Assembly: GCF_002027705.1 (NCBI RefSeq)
Contig: NZ_MBTG01000015.1
Coordinates: 124,001-188,000, forward strand
DNA: 64,000 bases
DNA from: Paenibacillus ferrarius
Lineage (GTDB): Bacteria > Bacillota > Bacilli > Paenibacillales > NBRC-103111
Direction: 5' to 3'
A program made the position numbers and the translations under genes. A model generated the notes under the pieces. That model was given only the letters and a program-made list of their open reading frames with translations, did no database searches and was not told where the DNA came from. Shown here in pieces: positions 27,056 to 34,926 of the stretch (the stretch's first letter is position 1; every line of letters begins with the position of its first letter).

Positions 27056-28000
27056 CTATTCCTCCTTATGGATAGCTTGCAGAATTGTCGCTACGAGCAG
27101 AGGCGCTGTAAACCCCGTCATCGGTCTGGAGAGTCGATACATTGCAATCTGTTTCACCACGCTTACCGAAGTGCGGAAGTGCCAATCTGTTAAGCCTAAT
27201 TGGGGGATAAAAAAATTCCGAAACGTATGCTCGAATAGGGTCTGCAAGCGAGCTAACTTCTCGATCGGCCGAATCTCGGCTTCTTGCCCCTCCGATTTCA
27301 CAAGCTCAATAACGCCGGCAAGCGGAAGAGTGCCCGCATAGTAGTTCCCAGCCATGGGGACATTGTATTTGGTTGCCCTGCCATAAATCGAGCGGTACTG
27401 GCTGGCTTCCATGCCGAAGCTTGCTAAGCTTTCCTGCCAAAGCTTCTGCTGCGGATACGACGATGTCACATAAGGGACATCTCCCGCCTCGGACAGTGAA
27501 ACCGCTATGACATCATCTGTAAGAAGCTGGTAGCCTTGCTTCATGAATGCTGAGGCAAGCGTGGACTTCCCAGCACCTGACTCCCCAACGATGGCATAAG
27601 CCTTGCCTTGAATGGCGACAACACTGCCATGTAGAGGAAGCACTTTTCTCTGCATGAGGATTGCCCCCATACATGTCCCCAGAATGTACAATCGAATTTC
27701 ATTTTCATCTGCATCTGGTTCAGGGACAACAGAGATGAGCTTGCCGTCCTGCACAGCAAATAAGGCAACTTTAGGCACATAGAACATCACCGTATGATCT
27801 GTGACCAGATACGTATTAGGCTTTTCGTATGCCTCAGCAAACGGGCCATGCGTGCCGTCCAGTCCCAATTTAATGACAATGTCAGAAGATGCTGCTACGC
27901 TGTTTGTTTGCTTAAGTTCAGGGAAATCCAAATCACTTGCTATCATTAAACCAAAAGCCAGATAACAGGTATGCTGCTCAATGCTCAACATGCGTTTCAC
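27056..28000 (-). CDS. HprK-like lasso peptide kinase (PadeK type)
   Basis: A 314-residue protein with an HPr-kinase-like P-loop GESGAGKST at residues 139-147, preceded by the conserved LHGS at 123-126 and followed by LLTDDVIAVS. In the paeninodin system of Paenibacillus this kinase phosphorylates the C-terminal serine of the precursor. Here the precursor ends in Tyr-Ser, which fits. The gene lies 134 bp behind the precursor gene, with a stable hairpin between them. Confidence 0.9.
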   Translation of the reverse strand: MKRMLSIEQHTCYLAFGLMIASDLDFPELKQTNSVAASSDIVIKLGLDGTHGPFAEAYEKPNTYLVTDHTVMFYVPKVALFAVQDGKLISVVPEPDADENEIRLYILGTCMGAILMQRKVLPLHGSVVAIQGKAYAIVGESGAGKSTLASAFMKQGYQLLTDDVIAVSLSEAGDVPYVTSSYPQQKLWQESLASFGMEASQYRSIYGRATKYNVPMAGNYYAGTLPLAGVIELVKSEGQEAEIRPIEKLARLQTLFEHTFRNFFIPQLGLTDWHFRTSVSVVKQIAMYRLSRPMTGFTAPLLVATILQAIHKEE

Positions 28001-28023
28001 TCCATCACATCCATAATTATGCT

Positions 28024-28059
28024 AAAGGTCCTTATACGGCTTGATGTATAAGGACCTTT
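28024..28059. other. 14-bp hairpin between lasso precursor and kinase genes
   Basis: A perfect stem (arms 28024-28037 and 28046-28059, starting AAAGGTCCTTATAC) with an 8-base loop. No T-run follows on the minus strand, so it is probably not a full terminator. It lies about 75 nt after the precursor stop, where it could protect the precursor mRNA or lower expression of downstream genes relative to the precursor. Confidence 0.6.
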
Positions 28060-28134
28060 ACCTATAAACCTCAAAGTACCAGCTGCCCACATGGTTTCCT
28101 ATGTACCGAAATCCAAGCAGATTGAAGTTCATTA

Positions 28135-28269
28135 TTAGCTATACGTTAATTGGTCGCGAGGAGTACCTGATGGGTAAGCATAATCAAGGTGATTCCCATT
28201 TCTTGGGTCAGCCATCGTCATGCTTACTTCAAGAACCTCAAGCGCTGGTTTTTTCCATTCTTTTTTCAT
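28135..28269 (-). CDS. Lasso peptide precursor (paeninodin family)
   Basis: 44 residues. The leader KKEWKKPALEVLEVSMTM has the W/Y-x-x-P-x-L recognition motif at 5-10 and Thr at 18, as in lasso leaders. The core, if it starts after TM, begins ADPRNGNHLD and ends QLTYS. AGGAGGTG lies 6 nt before the ATG. It sits between the cyclase and kinase genes, as in paeninodin-like clusters. The ring acceptor would be Asp29, which is residue 10 of a core starting at Ala20 or residue 9 if the core starts at Asp21. The C-terminal Ser44 is the expected phosphorylation site. Confidence 0.9.
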   Translation of the reverse strand: MKKEWKKPALEVLEVSMTMADPRNGNHLDYAYPSGTPRDQLTYS

Positions 28270-28284
28270 ATCCTTCACCTCCTC

Positions 28285-30216
28285 TCAAGCAAATTTTTGC
28301 ATATAGCGGTAAACAATCAAGCTTCGCATTAAGATTCTATAATCCGAATCCGTAGCGAATTCTGGACGTGCCCCCGCCATAACTTTCGTTAGGGCTGCCT
28401 TGATCTGGGCCCCGTCCAAATATCTTAGAGCATCGGAATCGTTGCTTAATTGCTGCACATCAGCGATGAATGAGCCCCAATGCGGTGTCATGCGATGCAC
28501 CCAGTCAGCTCCTTGGACGCCCCTGATTCGTTGATTCAAACGGATCGCGTCGGGCAGCAGCTTTTCAGTGGATCTTCTGATCAGTGCTCGATCTAATCCA
28601 TTCTGCACATACTGCTCTTCCGGTACGGATAAGCAAAACCGAATCACACGCAGATCATTCGTAGGATCTCGCTGCCATAAGGCATGCTGCAAGGATAACT
28701 TGGTTGTCAGCGTGTTCGTGGCATTCCAGTGGAATCCATCATGGAAATGCCGATGTCTTTGCTCATAGATGTTCGAGGTTGCGAACCAGCCTGATCCATC
28801 AATCCCATAATCCTTAAGCTTGGCGAACACTTTGCTTTGGCTCGCAAATTCCGGATTGATGAGAACAGGAAACTTGTGCGAAGTGCCCTTCTCCAGCATG
28901 CGATCCAGAAAGGGAAAGGCTACTCTCGCTACGGTCGGAAGACTGCGCAGCCGCTGGCCGCCAATATTTTGACTATATTGATGCAGTTCCCGGACAAGCT
29001 GTACCCACTTCAATTTCTTCATCAGCTTCGCATAATGATCATAAGCAGAGCCCCAAGAAATACTCAAATTCCCTCGAGTACCGCTCAGAAGGACGCCGAC
29101 GCCTTCCTCTTTCGCTTTCTCGAACATTCCTTTCATCCAGAAAGAATTCTCAAAAAACTTGTAGGGCATCTCCATCGTCTCAAGCAAGCTATCGATATCC
29201 GAATATGAATTCTTCCCTTGGAAGTCCAAGTAATGATCCGCTATGCCCCCAACATGCTTGACCGTTAATTGGATCATGGGACTCTCATCGGCCATTAATT
29301 GATTTGCTGTATAATCCTTGAAATCACTCGTAGGAATATAACTGAACGTATGCAAGCGTTTATTGTCCTTCCGAAGCGACTTCGCCGCAAAGCTTACGAC
29401 AGAACCTGAGTCTAATCCGCCGCTCAAATGCGCGCCTATTCCACGATAAGTGCGAAGACGAGCATCTACCGATCGTTGAAACACTTCCTGAAAGGCTTCT
29501 ACATACTCATTTGACTTCAGCTTTAGCGGCTCTGCCGTTATCGTGCTGTACTTCTCCAATGAGACATGGTCTCTGGTTACCGTCAAGCTATGGGATGGAG
29601 GTACTTGTTCGATATGCAGATAAGGCGTAATGAAACCGTCAACGCCATCAACGGGCGCCGATATTGCCAGGTATTCAGCCAGCCACTGCTCATTCATCTT
29701 CTTCTCCATATGAGGAAGGGACAGGAGTGGTTCAATAATCGTACAGAAGGCAAATCTGTCTCGGTCATGGAAATAATACAAGGTGCGGCTTCCGGAAAAG
29801 TCTCTAGCTCCGAATAATCTTTGATTTCTTACGTCCCAGATCATGAAGGCGAAATCTCCGACCAAATAGTTCGGGGCATCCCGCTCCCATTTCTGGTAAG
29901 AACGCATAATCAATTCACTATCCGACATGCTGTTTCGCAGACTCGGCTCCACCTGCAGAAGCTGAAACAGTTCATCACGGTTATCAATAATCGCATCGGC
30001 CGTAATGACCAGCCCACTCTCCGAGTCGCGGTAGGGCAAGCGTTCATGGATCGCTTCAGGCGTAATCCACTGGGCATGGCAGCCAAGAAACATGTGTCCG
30101 CTAGTCCACGTTCGGATATCGTTCGCTGGATATTTCTCCAGACCTTGCATTAAGAGATGACCCTGCTGCGTGACAGTCTCTTGATTGAGGTGATAGATTC
30201 CGGCAATAGCACTCAT
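28285..30216 (-). CDS. Lasso peptide cyclase C (asparagine synthetase homologue)
   Basis: A 643-residue protein with an N-terminal Ntn-amidotransferase-like domain and an ATP-pyrophosphatase domain (HLSGGLDSGSVVSFAA, about residue 255). The N-terminus MSAIAGIYHL lacks the catalytic Cys2 of true asparagine synthetases (MCGIAGI), as expected for a cyclase that activates the ring acid by adenylation. The ATG at 30216 is preferred because GGAGG lies 6 nt upstream. First gene of the lasso operon; two SinR-like sites lie behind it. Confidence 0.92.
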   Translation of the reverse strand: MSAIAGIYHLNQETVTQQGHLLMQGLEKYPANDIRTWTSGHMFLGCHAQWITPEAIHERLPYRDSESGLVITADAIIDNRDELFQLLQVEPSLRNSMSDSELIMRSYQKWERDAPNYLVGDFAFMIWDVRNQRLFGARDFSGSRTLYYFHDRDRFAFCTIIEPLLSLPHMEKKMNEQWLAEYLAISAPVDGVDGFITPYLHIEQVPPSHSLTVTRDHVSLEKYSTITAEPLKLKSNEYVEAFQEVFQRSVDARLRTYRGIGAHLSGGLDSGSVVSFAAKSLRKDNKRLHTFSYIPTSDFKDYTANQLMADESPMIQLTVKHVGGIADHYLDFQGKNSYSDIDSLLETMEMPYKFFENSFWMKGMFEKAKEEGVGVLLSGTRGNLSISWGSAYDHYAKLMKKLKWVQLVRELHQYSQNIGGQRLRSLPTVARVAFPFLDRMLEKGTSHKFPVLINPEFASQSKVFAKLKDYGIDGSGWFATSNIYEQRHRHFHDGFHWNATNTLTTKLSLQHALWQRDPTNDLRVIRFCLSVPEEQYVQNGLDRALIRRSTEKLLPDAIRLNQRIRGVQGADWVHRMTPHWGSFIADVQQLSNDSDALRYLDGAQIKAALTKVMAGARPEFATDSDYRILMRSLIVYRYMQKFA

Positions 30217-30263
30217 GCATTTCCTCCGTACTGCTATATCATACATGAATTTTTCTTTTTATC

Positions 30264-30279
30264 GTTCTCGTTAAAGAAC
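30264..30279. promoter_or_regulatory. SinR-like operator before lasso operon
   Basis: GTTCTCG-TT-AAAGAAC: one mismatch in the left arm, perfect right arm, standard spacing; 48 bp before the cyclase start codon. Confidence 0.62.
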
Positions 30280-30351
30280 GTCTTTACCGATTTAAGCCAA
30301 AATATTAGCTAAACATTCCACGAAAGGCTTCGTGAATCTGTTCGTTCATTT

Positions 30352-30367
30352 GTTCTTTATCGAGAAC
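30352..30367. promoter_or_regulatory. SinR-like operator before lasso operon
   Basis: GTTCTTT-AT-CGAGAAC: perfect left arm; right arm reads CGAGAAC against ARAGAAC. With 30264-30279 it forms a pair 88 bp apart, suited to cooperative binding. Confidence 0.6.
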
Positions 30368-30409
30368 ATCCTCAGAATACCACCTTACTTCTAAACTGTC
30401 AACAACTTC

Positions 30410-31429
30410 CTACATCTTTTTAATTTTATGGGAGAGCGGCAGATTGCCTAACCGATTCGTGAAATGAATAAGAGCTGCCAAAGTATGGGTGAGTGAATCA
30501 AAGATAAAAAACTTATGATATATTTTACTGGCCAATTGCTCGAAATTTCGGCGTTTGGTTGTTTGGTACTTTCCATATAGCTTATTTTTGTGCTGAACAG
30601 GAAGTTCTTTGATGTCTGATAGATGGGGGAAATGCGCATAGACATGAACTAGCGTCCGGATCATTCTCCTTAATGTTTGGTGAACAGCCGCATCTCGAAA
30701 TAAATGAGAATAATGGATGTGATCCGGATAGCGATGAAGCATTTGGATAATGTCTATAAAATATTTGGGAGAATCCATATAGTGACTCCACCCGTGCAAA
30801 CAAATCATATAAAACGTATGGTACTCGGATAGTTCCTTCACAAACTGGAACGATGCCATTGGTGTGGCCTGTTTCCAAAATTCGCTGATAGTGAGATTAG
30901 ACGTTTTTTCGATAAGTAAATCCCAGTGAAGCTCAACGGTCAGAGGGATTCGGCTATGCGGCAATTGCTTGGAAAAACTTGCATGGAAATGCGAAGAAGC
31001 TCCCTCCTGCTCGATGGTGTAGCCAAGAAGCTTCACACACGCGATTGCCTGCTGCAAATCACATTTGTGGAGCAGCAGATCTATATCGGTTGTGGCTCTT
31101 GCCCCAAGATGGCCGAAATATTTCTCAGCAAAATATACACCCTTCAGAGGAATCACTGGGATTCCCAAGTTTTCCAATTCACTAAGCAACTGATCTGTTT
31201 GATGTTTAATAAATACATTGAGGCATAGTGTTGCATGATATTGCAGTGTTAATCGCTCTTGGAAAAAAAGCGGCACCTGTGCCCATCTGTCACATTGCTT
31301 TAATAAGTAATAGATTTGTGAGGATAACGCGCCGCATTCAATCTCCTTGATTGCTTGCTCATAGAACGGCAAATCACGAGGCATCCGGGTGTGAGGATCA
31401 TATAACGCTTGTATCAAAGGAATTATCAA
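30410..31429 (-). CDS. Second nucleotidyltransferase family protein (PF14907 type)
   Basis: A 339-residue protein with LKGVYFAEKYFGHLGARATT followed by DID (about residue 108-130), the acidic catalytic motif seen in the lasso-cluster homologue at 25084. The start codon is TTG at 31429, with GAGGAG 9 nt upstream. It overlaps the ABC gene by 32 nt and closes the RiPP-like operon. Probably modifies the product of the kinase encoded at 33927. Confidence 0.8.
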   Translation of the reverse strand: MIIPLIQALYDPHTRMPRDLPFYEQAIKEIECGALSSQIYYLLKQCDRWAQVPLFFQERLTLQYHATLCLNVFIKHQTDQLLSELENLGIPVIPLKGVYFAEKYFGHLGARATTDIDLLLHKCDLQQAIACVKLLGYTIEQEGASSHFHASFSKQLPHSRIPLTVELHWDLLIEKTSNLTISEFWKQATPMASFQFVKELSEYHTFYMICLHGWSHYMDSPKYFIDIIQMLHRYPDHIHYSHLFRDAAVHQTLRRMIRTLVHVYAHFPHLSDIKELPVQHKNKLYGKYQTTKRRNFEQLASKIYHKFFIFDSLTHTLAALIHFTNRLGNLPLSHKIKKM

Positions 31430-33194
31430 GGCTCGGAACTCCTCTCTGCGATTGCAAGCGAATTAATCGAGGGTATAGCCCCTCCTGCTTCATAATTTCA
31501 TCATGATGTCCCATTTGCACGATCTTCCCTTTATCCATCACAACAATAAGATCGGCATCCCGAATCGTTGATAATCGATGAGCAATAATGATCGTGGTGG
31601 TCGTGCGATTGCTCAGAAGTTTCTGCATAGCATCCTTAACTTGATACTCCGTTTCGCTGTCCAAGGCGGATGTACTCTCATCCAGCAGAAGAACAGGCGC
31701 ATCCTTCAATAGGGCACGCGCGATGGCTAATCGTTGTCGTTGTCCGCCAGACAGCTTGGCTCCCTTTTCCCCTACCTCGGTATCGTAACCTTGGGGAAGA
31801 GCTGCAATAAAGTCATGAATACCTGCTGCTTCCGCAGCCTCCATCATCTGGACATCTGTTAGGCCTTGCCGCGCTACGAGCAAGTTCTCCCTGATCGACC
31901 CGCTGAATAACGTGATTTCTTGAGAAACATGAGCGAAGAAACTCCGCTGCTCCGAGATGGTGAGCGTGGTCGTAGGCCTGCCATTCATGAAAATGGCGCC
32001 TGACTGCGGCTTATAGAAACCCTGAAGCAGATGAAATAAAGTGGTCTTGCCTGCCCCGCTTAATCCGACTATCGCCACGACTTTTCCAACTGGAATTTGC
32101 AAGTTAAAATGGTCAAATAGGCTGCTTTTCCCCTCGTAGCTGAATGTAATATCCTTAAGTTGAATTGATGTTACTACAGGCCTAGAAGCGGGCATACTTG
32201 GCAAGCTATCTGATTCCTTCTCCATCTCCAGGATCTTACATATTCTCTCCATCGCTGAAGCAGACTTTTGGAACCCCGCCCATTGTCCTGCCAACTCCGT
32301 TAGCGGATAGACCAAATGATGAACCAAGTTAACAAACGTCAGCAAAGCGCCAACGGTTAAAATGCCGCCTGAGACAAAATACGAACCAATACAAAGACTT
32401 AACAGGAAGGTGATAGAGGCAGCCGCTTGGCTTCCTACATAAAACCAACCTCGCAATCTGGCATTGCTCAGCTCTAATTCATACAACTGCTGCTGATTAG
32501 CGGCATACTTGGCCGCTATCGTTCTTTCCATTAAAAAGGATCGAATTACGAAGAATCCATGGAATGTTTCATTCAGCAGTGTATTGATTTGTGCTACCCG
32601 CTCCTGAATGAACCGATTGTTCGTCCGAAGCAATAAGCCCAATATAACACCGGAAACCATGGCAACTGGCGCAACAAATACGCTTAAGAGTGCTAGCTGC
32701 CAATTCAGTTGCCATAAGTAAATAAAAACGGCGGCATAGATGAAGGGTAACTTCATCAGTTGAATAAGCCCGCTGCCAATAACCCCATCCAGGTTGTGAA
32801 TATCATTGGTGAAATGTGACATGAGATCCCCGGAATGTAAGCCAGTGAACTGTTTGCCAGGTACTTGCAAAATATGGTTGAAGACATGCGAGGAAAAGTC
32901 TCTTTTGACGGCATTCGTGGCAATGGTCTCCCATAGGGTATTTAGATATGTAGATGCAACACTTATTAGAACCAACGCAGCGCCCAGCGGTACTAACCAT
33001 TTCATACGTTCGAAGCTGCTATGAATAGCCGCATCCGTAATCGCACCAAAAAACCACGAAAAAGCTAAGGTTAGAGCGATTTCAACGAATACTAAGAAGA
33101 ATAGACCTCCGTACACCTTACGATGTTGAAGGACATAAGGCTTCAATACGGAATAGGTTCTGCGAGCATCTTTCAAGGTTAACATTCCCAACAT
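31398..33194 (-). CDS. ABC exporter (permease-ATPase fusion) of RiPP-like cassette
   Basis: A 598-residue MsbA/LagD-type half-transporter without an N-terminal C39 peptidase domain. Six membrane segments are followed by Walker A IVGLSGAGKTTL, signature LSGGQRQRL and Walker B VLLLDESTSALD. The lack of a built-in peptidase fits with the separate S26 peptidase gene next to it. It would export the modified peptide, possibly with the HlyD-like adaptor encoded upstream in the same operon. Confidence 0.85.
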   Translation of the reverse strand: MLGMLTLKDARRTYSVLKPYVLQHRKVYGGLFFLVFVEIALTLAFSWFFGAITDAAIHSSFERMKWLVPLGAALVLISVASTYLNTLWETIATNAVKRDFSSHVFNHILQVPGKQFTGLHSGDLMSHFTNDIHNLDGVIGSGLIQLMKLPFIYAAVFIYLWQLNWQLALLSVFVAPVAMVSGVILGLLLRTNNRFIQERVAQINTLLNETFHGFFVIRSFLMERTIAAKYAANQQQLYELELSNARLRGWFYVGSQAAASITFLLSLCIGSYFVSGGILTVGALLTFVNLVHHLVYPLTELAGQWAGFQKSASAMERICKILEMEKESDSLPSMPASRPVVTSIQLKDITFSYEGKSSLFDHFNLQIPVGKVVAIVGLSGAGKTTLFHLLQGFYKPQSGAIFMNGRPTTTLTISEQRSFFAHVSQEITLFSGSIRENLLVARQGLTDVQMMEAAEAAGIHDFIAALPQGYDTEVGEKGAKLSGGQRQRLAIARALLKDAPVLLLDESTSALDSETEYQVKDAMQKLLSNRTTTTIIIAHRLSTIRDADLIVVMDKGKIVQMGHHDEIMKQEGLYPRLIRLQSQRGVPSLDNSFDTSVI

Positions 33195-33221
33195 ACCTGC
33201 GACACTCCATAGAAAGAAAGT

Positions 33222-33674
33222 CTATGCCTTTATACCTTCTCTTCGATTTAAATACATTCTTAAACATAACGAAATCAACGGGACTGCAAGGACCAGACGC
33301 CCCCATAGATAAACAGCCAATTCTGTCACATGGATAATGCGCTCATCTCGTTGTATCCAGGTCATTCTGCCAATGATCTGATCCCATACAATAGCTTCGT
33401 CATACGCTAGATTGGTATCTCCCTTGCATAGATATTGCTGCTGGTCTCTCTTTACGCATTGGGAGAAACGATGCGCGACCAAGTTTCCGAGCGGCACATG
33501 AAAGAGCAGGATGTCCCCTTTTCTTATATTTGCAGCCTCTGTGGGAACAAAGCGGCAAATATCGCCCTGTTTAATCAACGGATACATGCTCGTTCCACGA
33601 GCTGGAAGCTCGATCCAGCCCCTCTTTTCCATCAGTTGAGTAACCAACTGCAAGGATACCTTATCCACCGGCAT
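33222..33674 (-). CDS. S26-family signal peptidase-like protein (ER/SipW type)
   Basis: 150 residues. The nucleophile serine is in RGTSMYPLIKQGD (Ser29), the base is His68 in LVAHRF, and KGDTN is at 84-88. His in place of Lys is the ER/SipW-type arrangement. A hydrophobic segment near 120-140 could anchor it. It overlaps the PqqD-like gene by 14 nt. In a cassette lacking a B2-type protease it is the best candidate for removing the precursor leader. Annotators often call this S24/S26. Confidence 0.82.
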   Translation of the reverse strand: MPVDKVSLQLVTQLMEKRGWIELPARGTSMYPLIKQGDICRFVPTEAANIRKGDILLFHVPLGNLVAHRFSQCVKRDQQQYLCKGDTNLAYDEAIVWDQIIGRMTWIQRDERIIHVTELAVYLWGRLVLAVPLISLCLRMYLNRREGIKA

Positions 33675-33930
33675 GCTGAACTAAACCTCGTCCAATCATG
33701 TCATGCAAGAATGCTTCAATATCCTCCTCAACGGTCTCGTCAACCGAATCGAACTCTTTGCGTACTGCTTCACTGATGGAGCCTACGGTCTGAGCTTCAC
33801 CGAGCAAAGACCAGCAGAATCCGCCCACGCCATTCAACTTTGTTAAGGTATACTCATCCGTATTCAAGATTATCCATTCCATATCCAGTTGAATAGACTC
33901 ATAATCATTCATCCGAAGGTACCTAGTCAT
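33661..33930 (-). CDS. PqqD-like leader-recognition protein of RiPP-like cassette
   Basis: 89 residues of the PqqD/B1 family: WIILNTDEYTLTKLNGVGGF, then an acidic helical C-terminus. It should bind the precursor leader. The ATG at 33930 overlaps the kinase stop as ATGA and has GGGAG 11 nt upstream. An upstream TTG at 33948 has no ribosome site. Confidence 0.83.
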   Translation of the reverse strand: MTRYLRMNDYESIQLDMEWIILNTDEYTLTKLNGVGGFCWSLLGEAQTVGSISEAVRKEFDSVDETVEEDIEAFLHDMIGRGLVQHAGG

Positions 33931-34712
33931 GACGAAATCAACTCCCAAAAAGTATCGTTTTTTTGAAAATGCAGCTCGCTAACAGCGACATGTTTGACCA
34001 TTTGCTGCAACAATTGGAGTATGCTCACATTCCCTGTAGGGCTAGGGGACCAATAAAACACTTTATCCATCAGCTCAAGAAATCCATTGGACCTGCTAAG
34101 CCTAACGACGTGATTATGAAGCGATTGCTTTAATAAATATATGCCTGCCAACGGCCCTGCCTGCTCAAGTCCTGTTCGGTTCAGCTCACTCCGGAAAGGG
34201 GAGTTATACACCGTAATCTGCTCGGAGCTGATCTTCACGATCGTTGCTTCGTCGGATAGAAGCTCTCTGGGATACGATAGCTTAGCCGCCGTCGATTTCC
34301 CAGCTCCTGAGTGACCTGCAAACAAGTACGCGGCTCCCTTTTCCATAACACAGGAAGAGTGAATCAGCAGTCCCCAACGATGATGGACCACATAAGAGCT
34401 GTATAGATTCATGAAAGCATGCTTGAGCGCCAGCTCATTATGCACGGAAATCACAGCATACCCATAATCCGTTTTGGCTTCGATCAAATAATCGGCCCTG
34501 CGGAACAAGATGGCATCCTCTTCTTGGGTAATAGCTACGTTGTAGTTATAGAAAGGGATCCCATATCCCTCTTTCAGATAAATGATAAGATCTGCTTGAC
34601 GTGAGGGGGGATCCATCATTGGGAAGTACTTATGCATAAAGCCCATGCAGACTTGTGACTGGCTAATCACTTGAATGATATGATCACCAATCAGGGAATA
34701 GAAGATTTCCAT
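33927..34712 (-). CDS. HprK-like kinase of RiPP-like cassette
   Basis: 261 residues with P-loop GHSGAGKS at 133-140, preceded by LLIHSS (His118) and followed by ELLSDEATIVKIS, the HPr-kinase-like arrangement also found in the lasso kinase at 27056. It begins 2 nt after the stop of the small precursor gene, so the peptide is the likely substrate. Ser, Thr and Tyr residues are available in the peptide. It lacks the oligomerisation features of true HprK. Confidence 0.82.
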   Translation of the reverse strand: MEIFYSLIGDHIIQVISQSQVCMGFMHKYFPMMDPPSRQADLIIYLKEGYGIPFYNYNVAITQEEDAILFRRADYLIEAKTDYGYAVISVHNELALKHAFMNLYSSYVVHHRWGLLIHSSCVMEKGAAYLFAGHSGAGKSTAAKLSYPRELLSDEATIVKISSEQITVYNSPFRSELNRTGLEQAGPLAGIYLLKQSLHNHVVRLSRSNGFLELMDKVFYWSPSPTGNVSILQLLQQMVKHVAVSELHFQKNDTFWELISS

Positions 34713-34714
34713 CC

Positions 34715-34915
34715 TTATTTCCCTTTTCCTTTGCCGTTGTGCGGTCCGGTGTAGGGCGGATTCGGATAATTAATACCGCCATTTCCTTTGCCTGGGTGAT
34801 TCAGGTTGCCGTGCCCTTTATTCCAGCTTTGTGCGGTCTCGAATCGCACCGGCTGTTGACTGAGAACCATTGGGCGCGAGTATTTTTTTTGCGCTGTCTT
34901 TGCCTCATCTTCCAT
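34715..34915 (-). CDS. Candidate RiPP precursor peptide with lasso-like leader
   Basis: 66 residues from the ATG at 34915, chosen because AGGAG lies 8 nt upstream (an ATG at 34939 lacks a site). The leader has KKYSRPMVLSQQP with a Y-x-x-P motif (Tyr12, Pro15), followed by VRFETAQSWNKGHGN. From residue 27 to the end there is no Asp or Glu; the tail is rich in Gly, Asn, Pro, His and Lys and ends GKGKGK. It is directly followed by kinase and PqqD genes. Function and modification unknown; a lasso ring is impossible without an acidic acceptor. Confidence 0.7.
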   Translation of the reverse strand: MEDEAKTAQKKYSRPMVLSQQPVRFETAQSWNKGHGNLNHPGKGNGGINYPNPPYTGPHNGKGKGK

Positions 34916-34926
34916 CTGTCGCTCTC

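Noticed and set aside
28101..28355. 84-codon plus-strand frame opposite the lasso precursor
   Set aside because: It overlaps the precursor and the end of the cyclase gene on the other strand, which have strong motifs and ribosome sites.
30316..30336. Short hairpin after the second nucleotidyltransferase gene as a terminator
   Set aside because: CACGAA/TTCGTG stem without a T-run on the minus strand; not enough to call termination.
34715..34915. Second lasso peptide precursor
   Set aside because: No Asp/Glu after residue 26 to close a ring, and the cassette contains neither B2 protease nor cyclase; listed as a different RiPP-like precursor.
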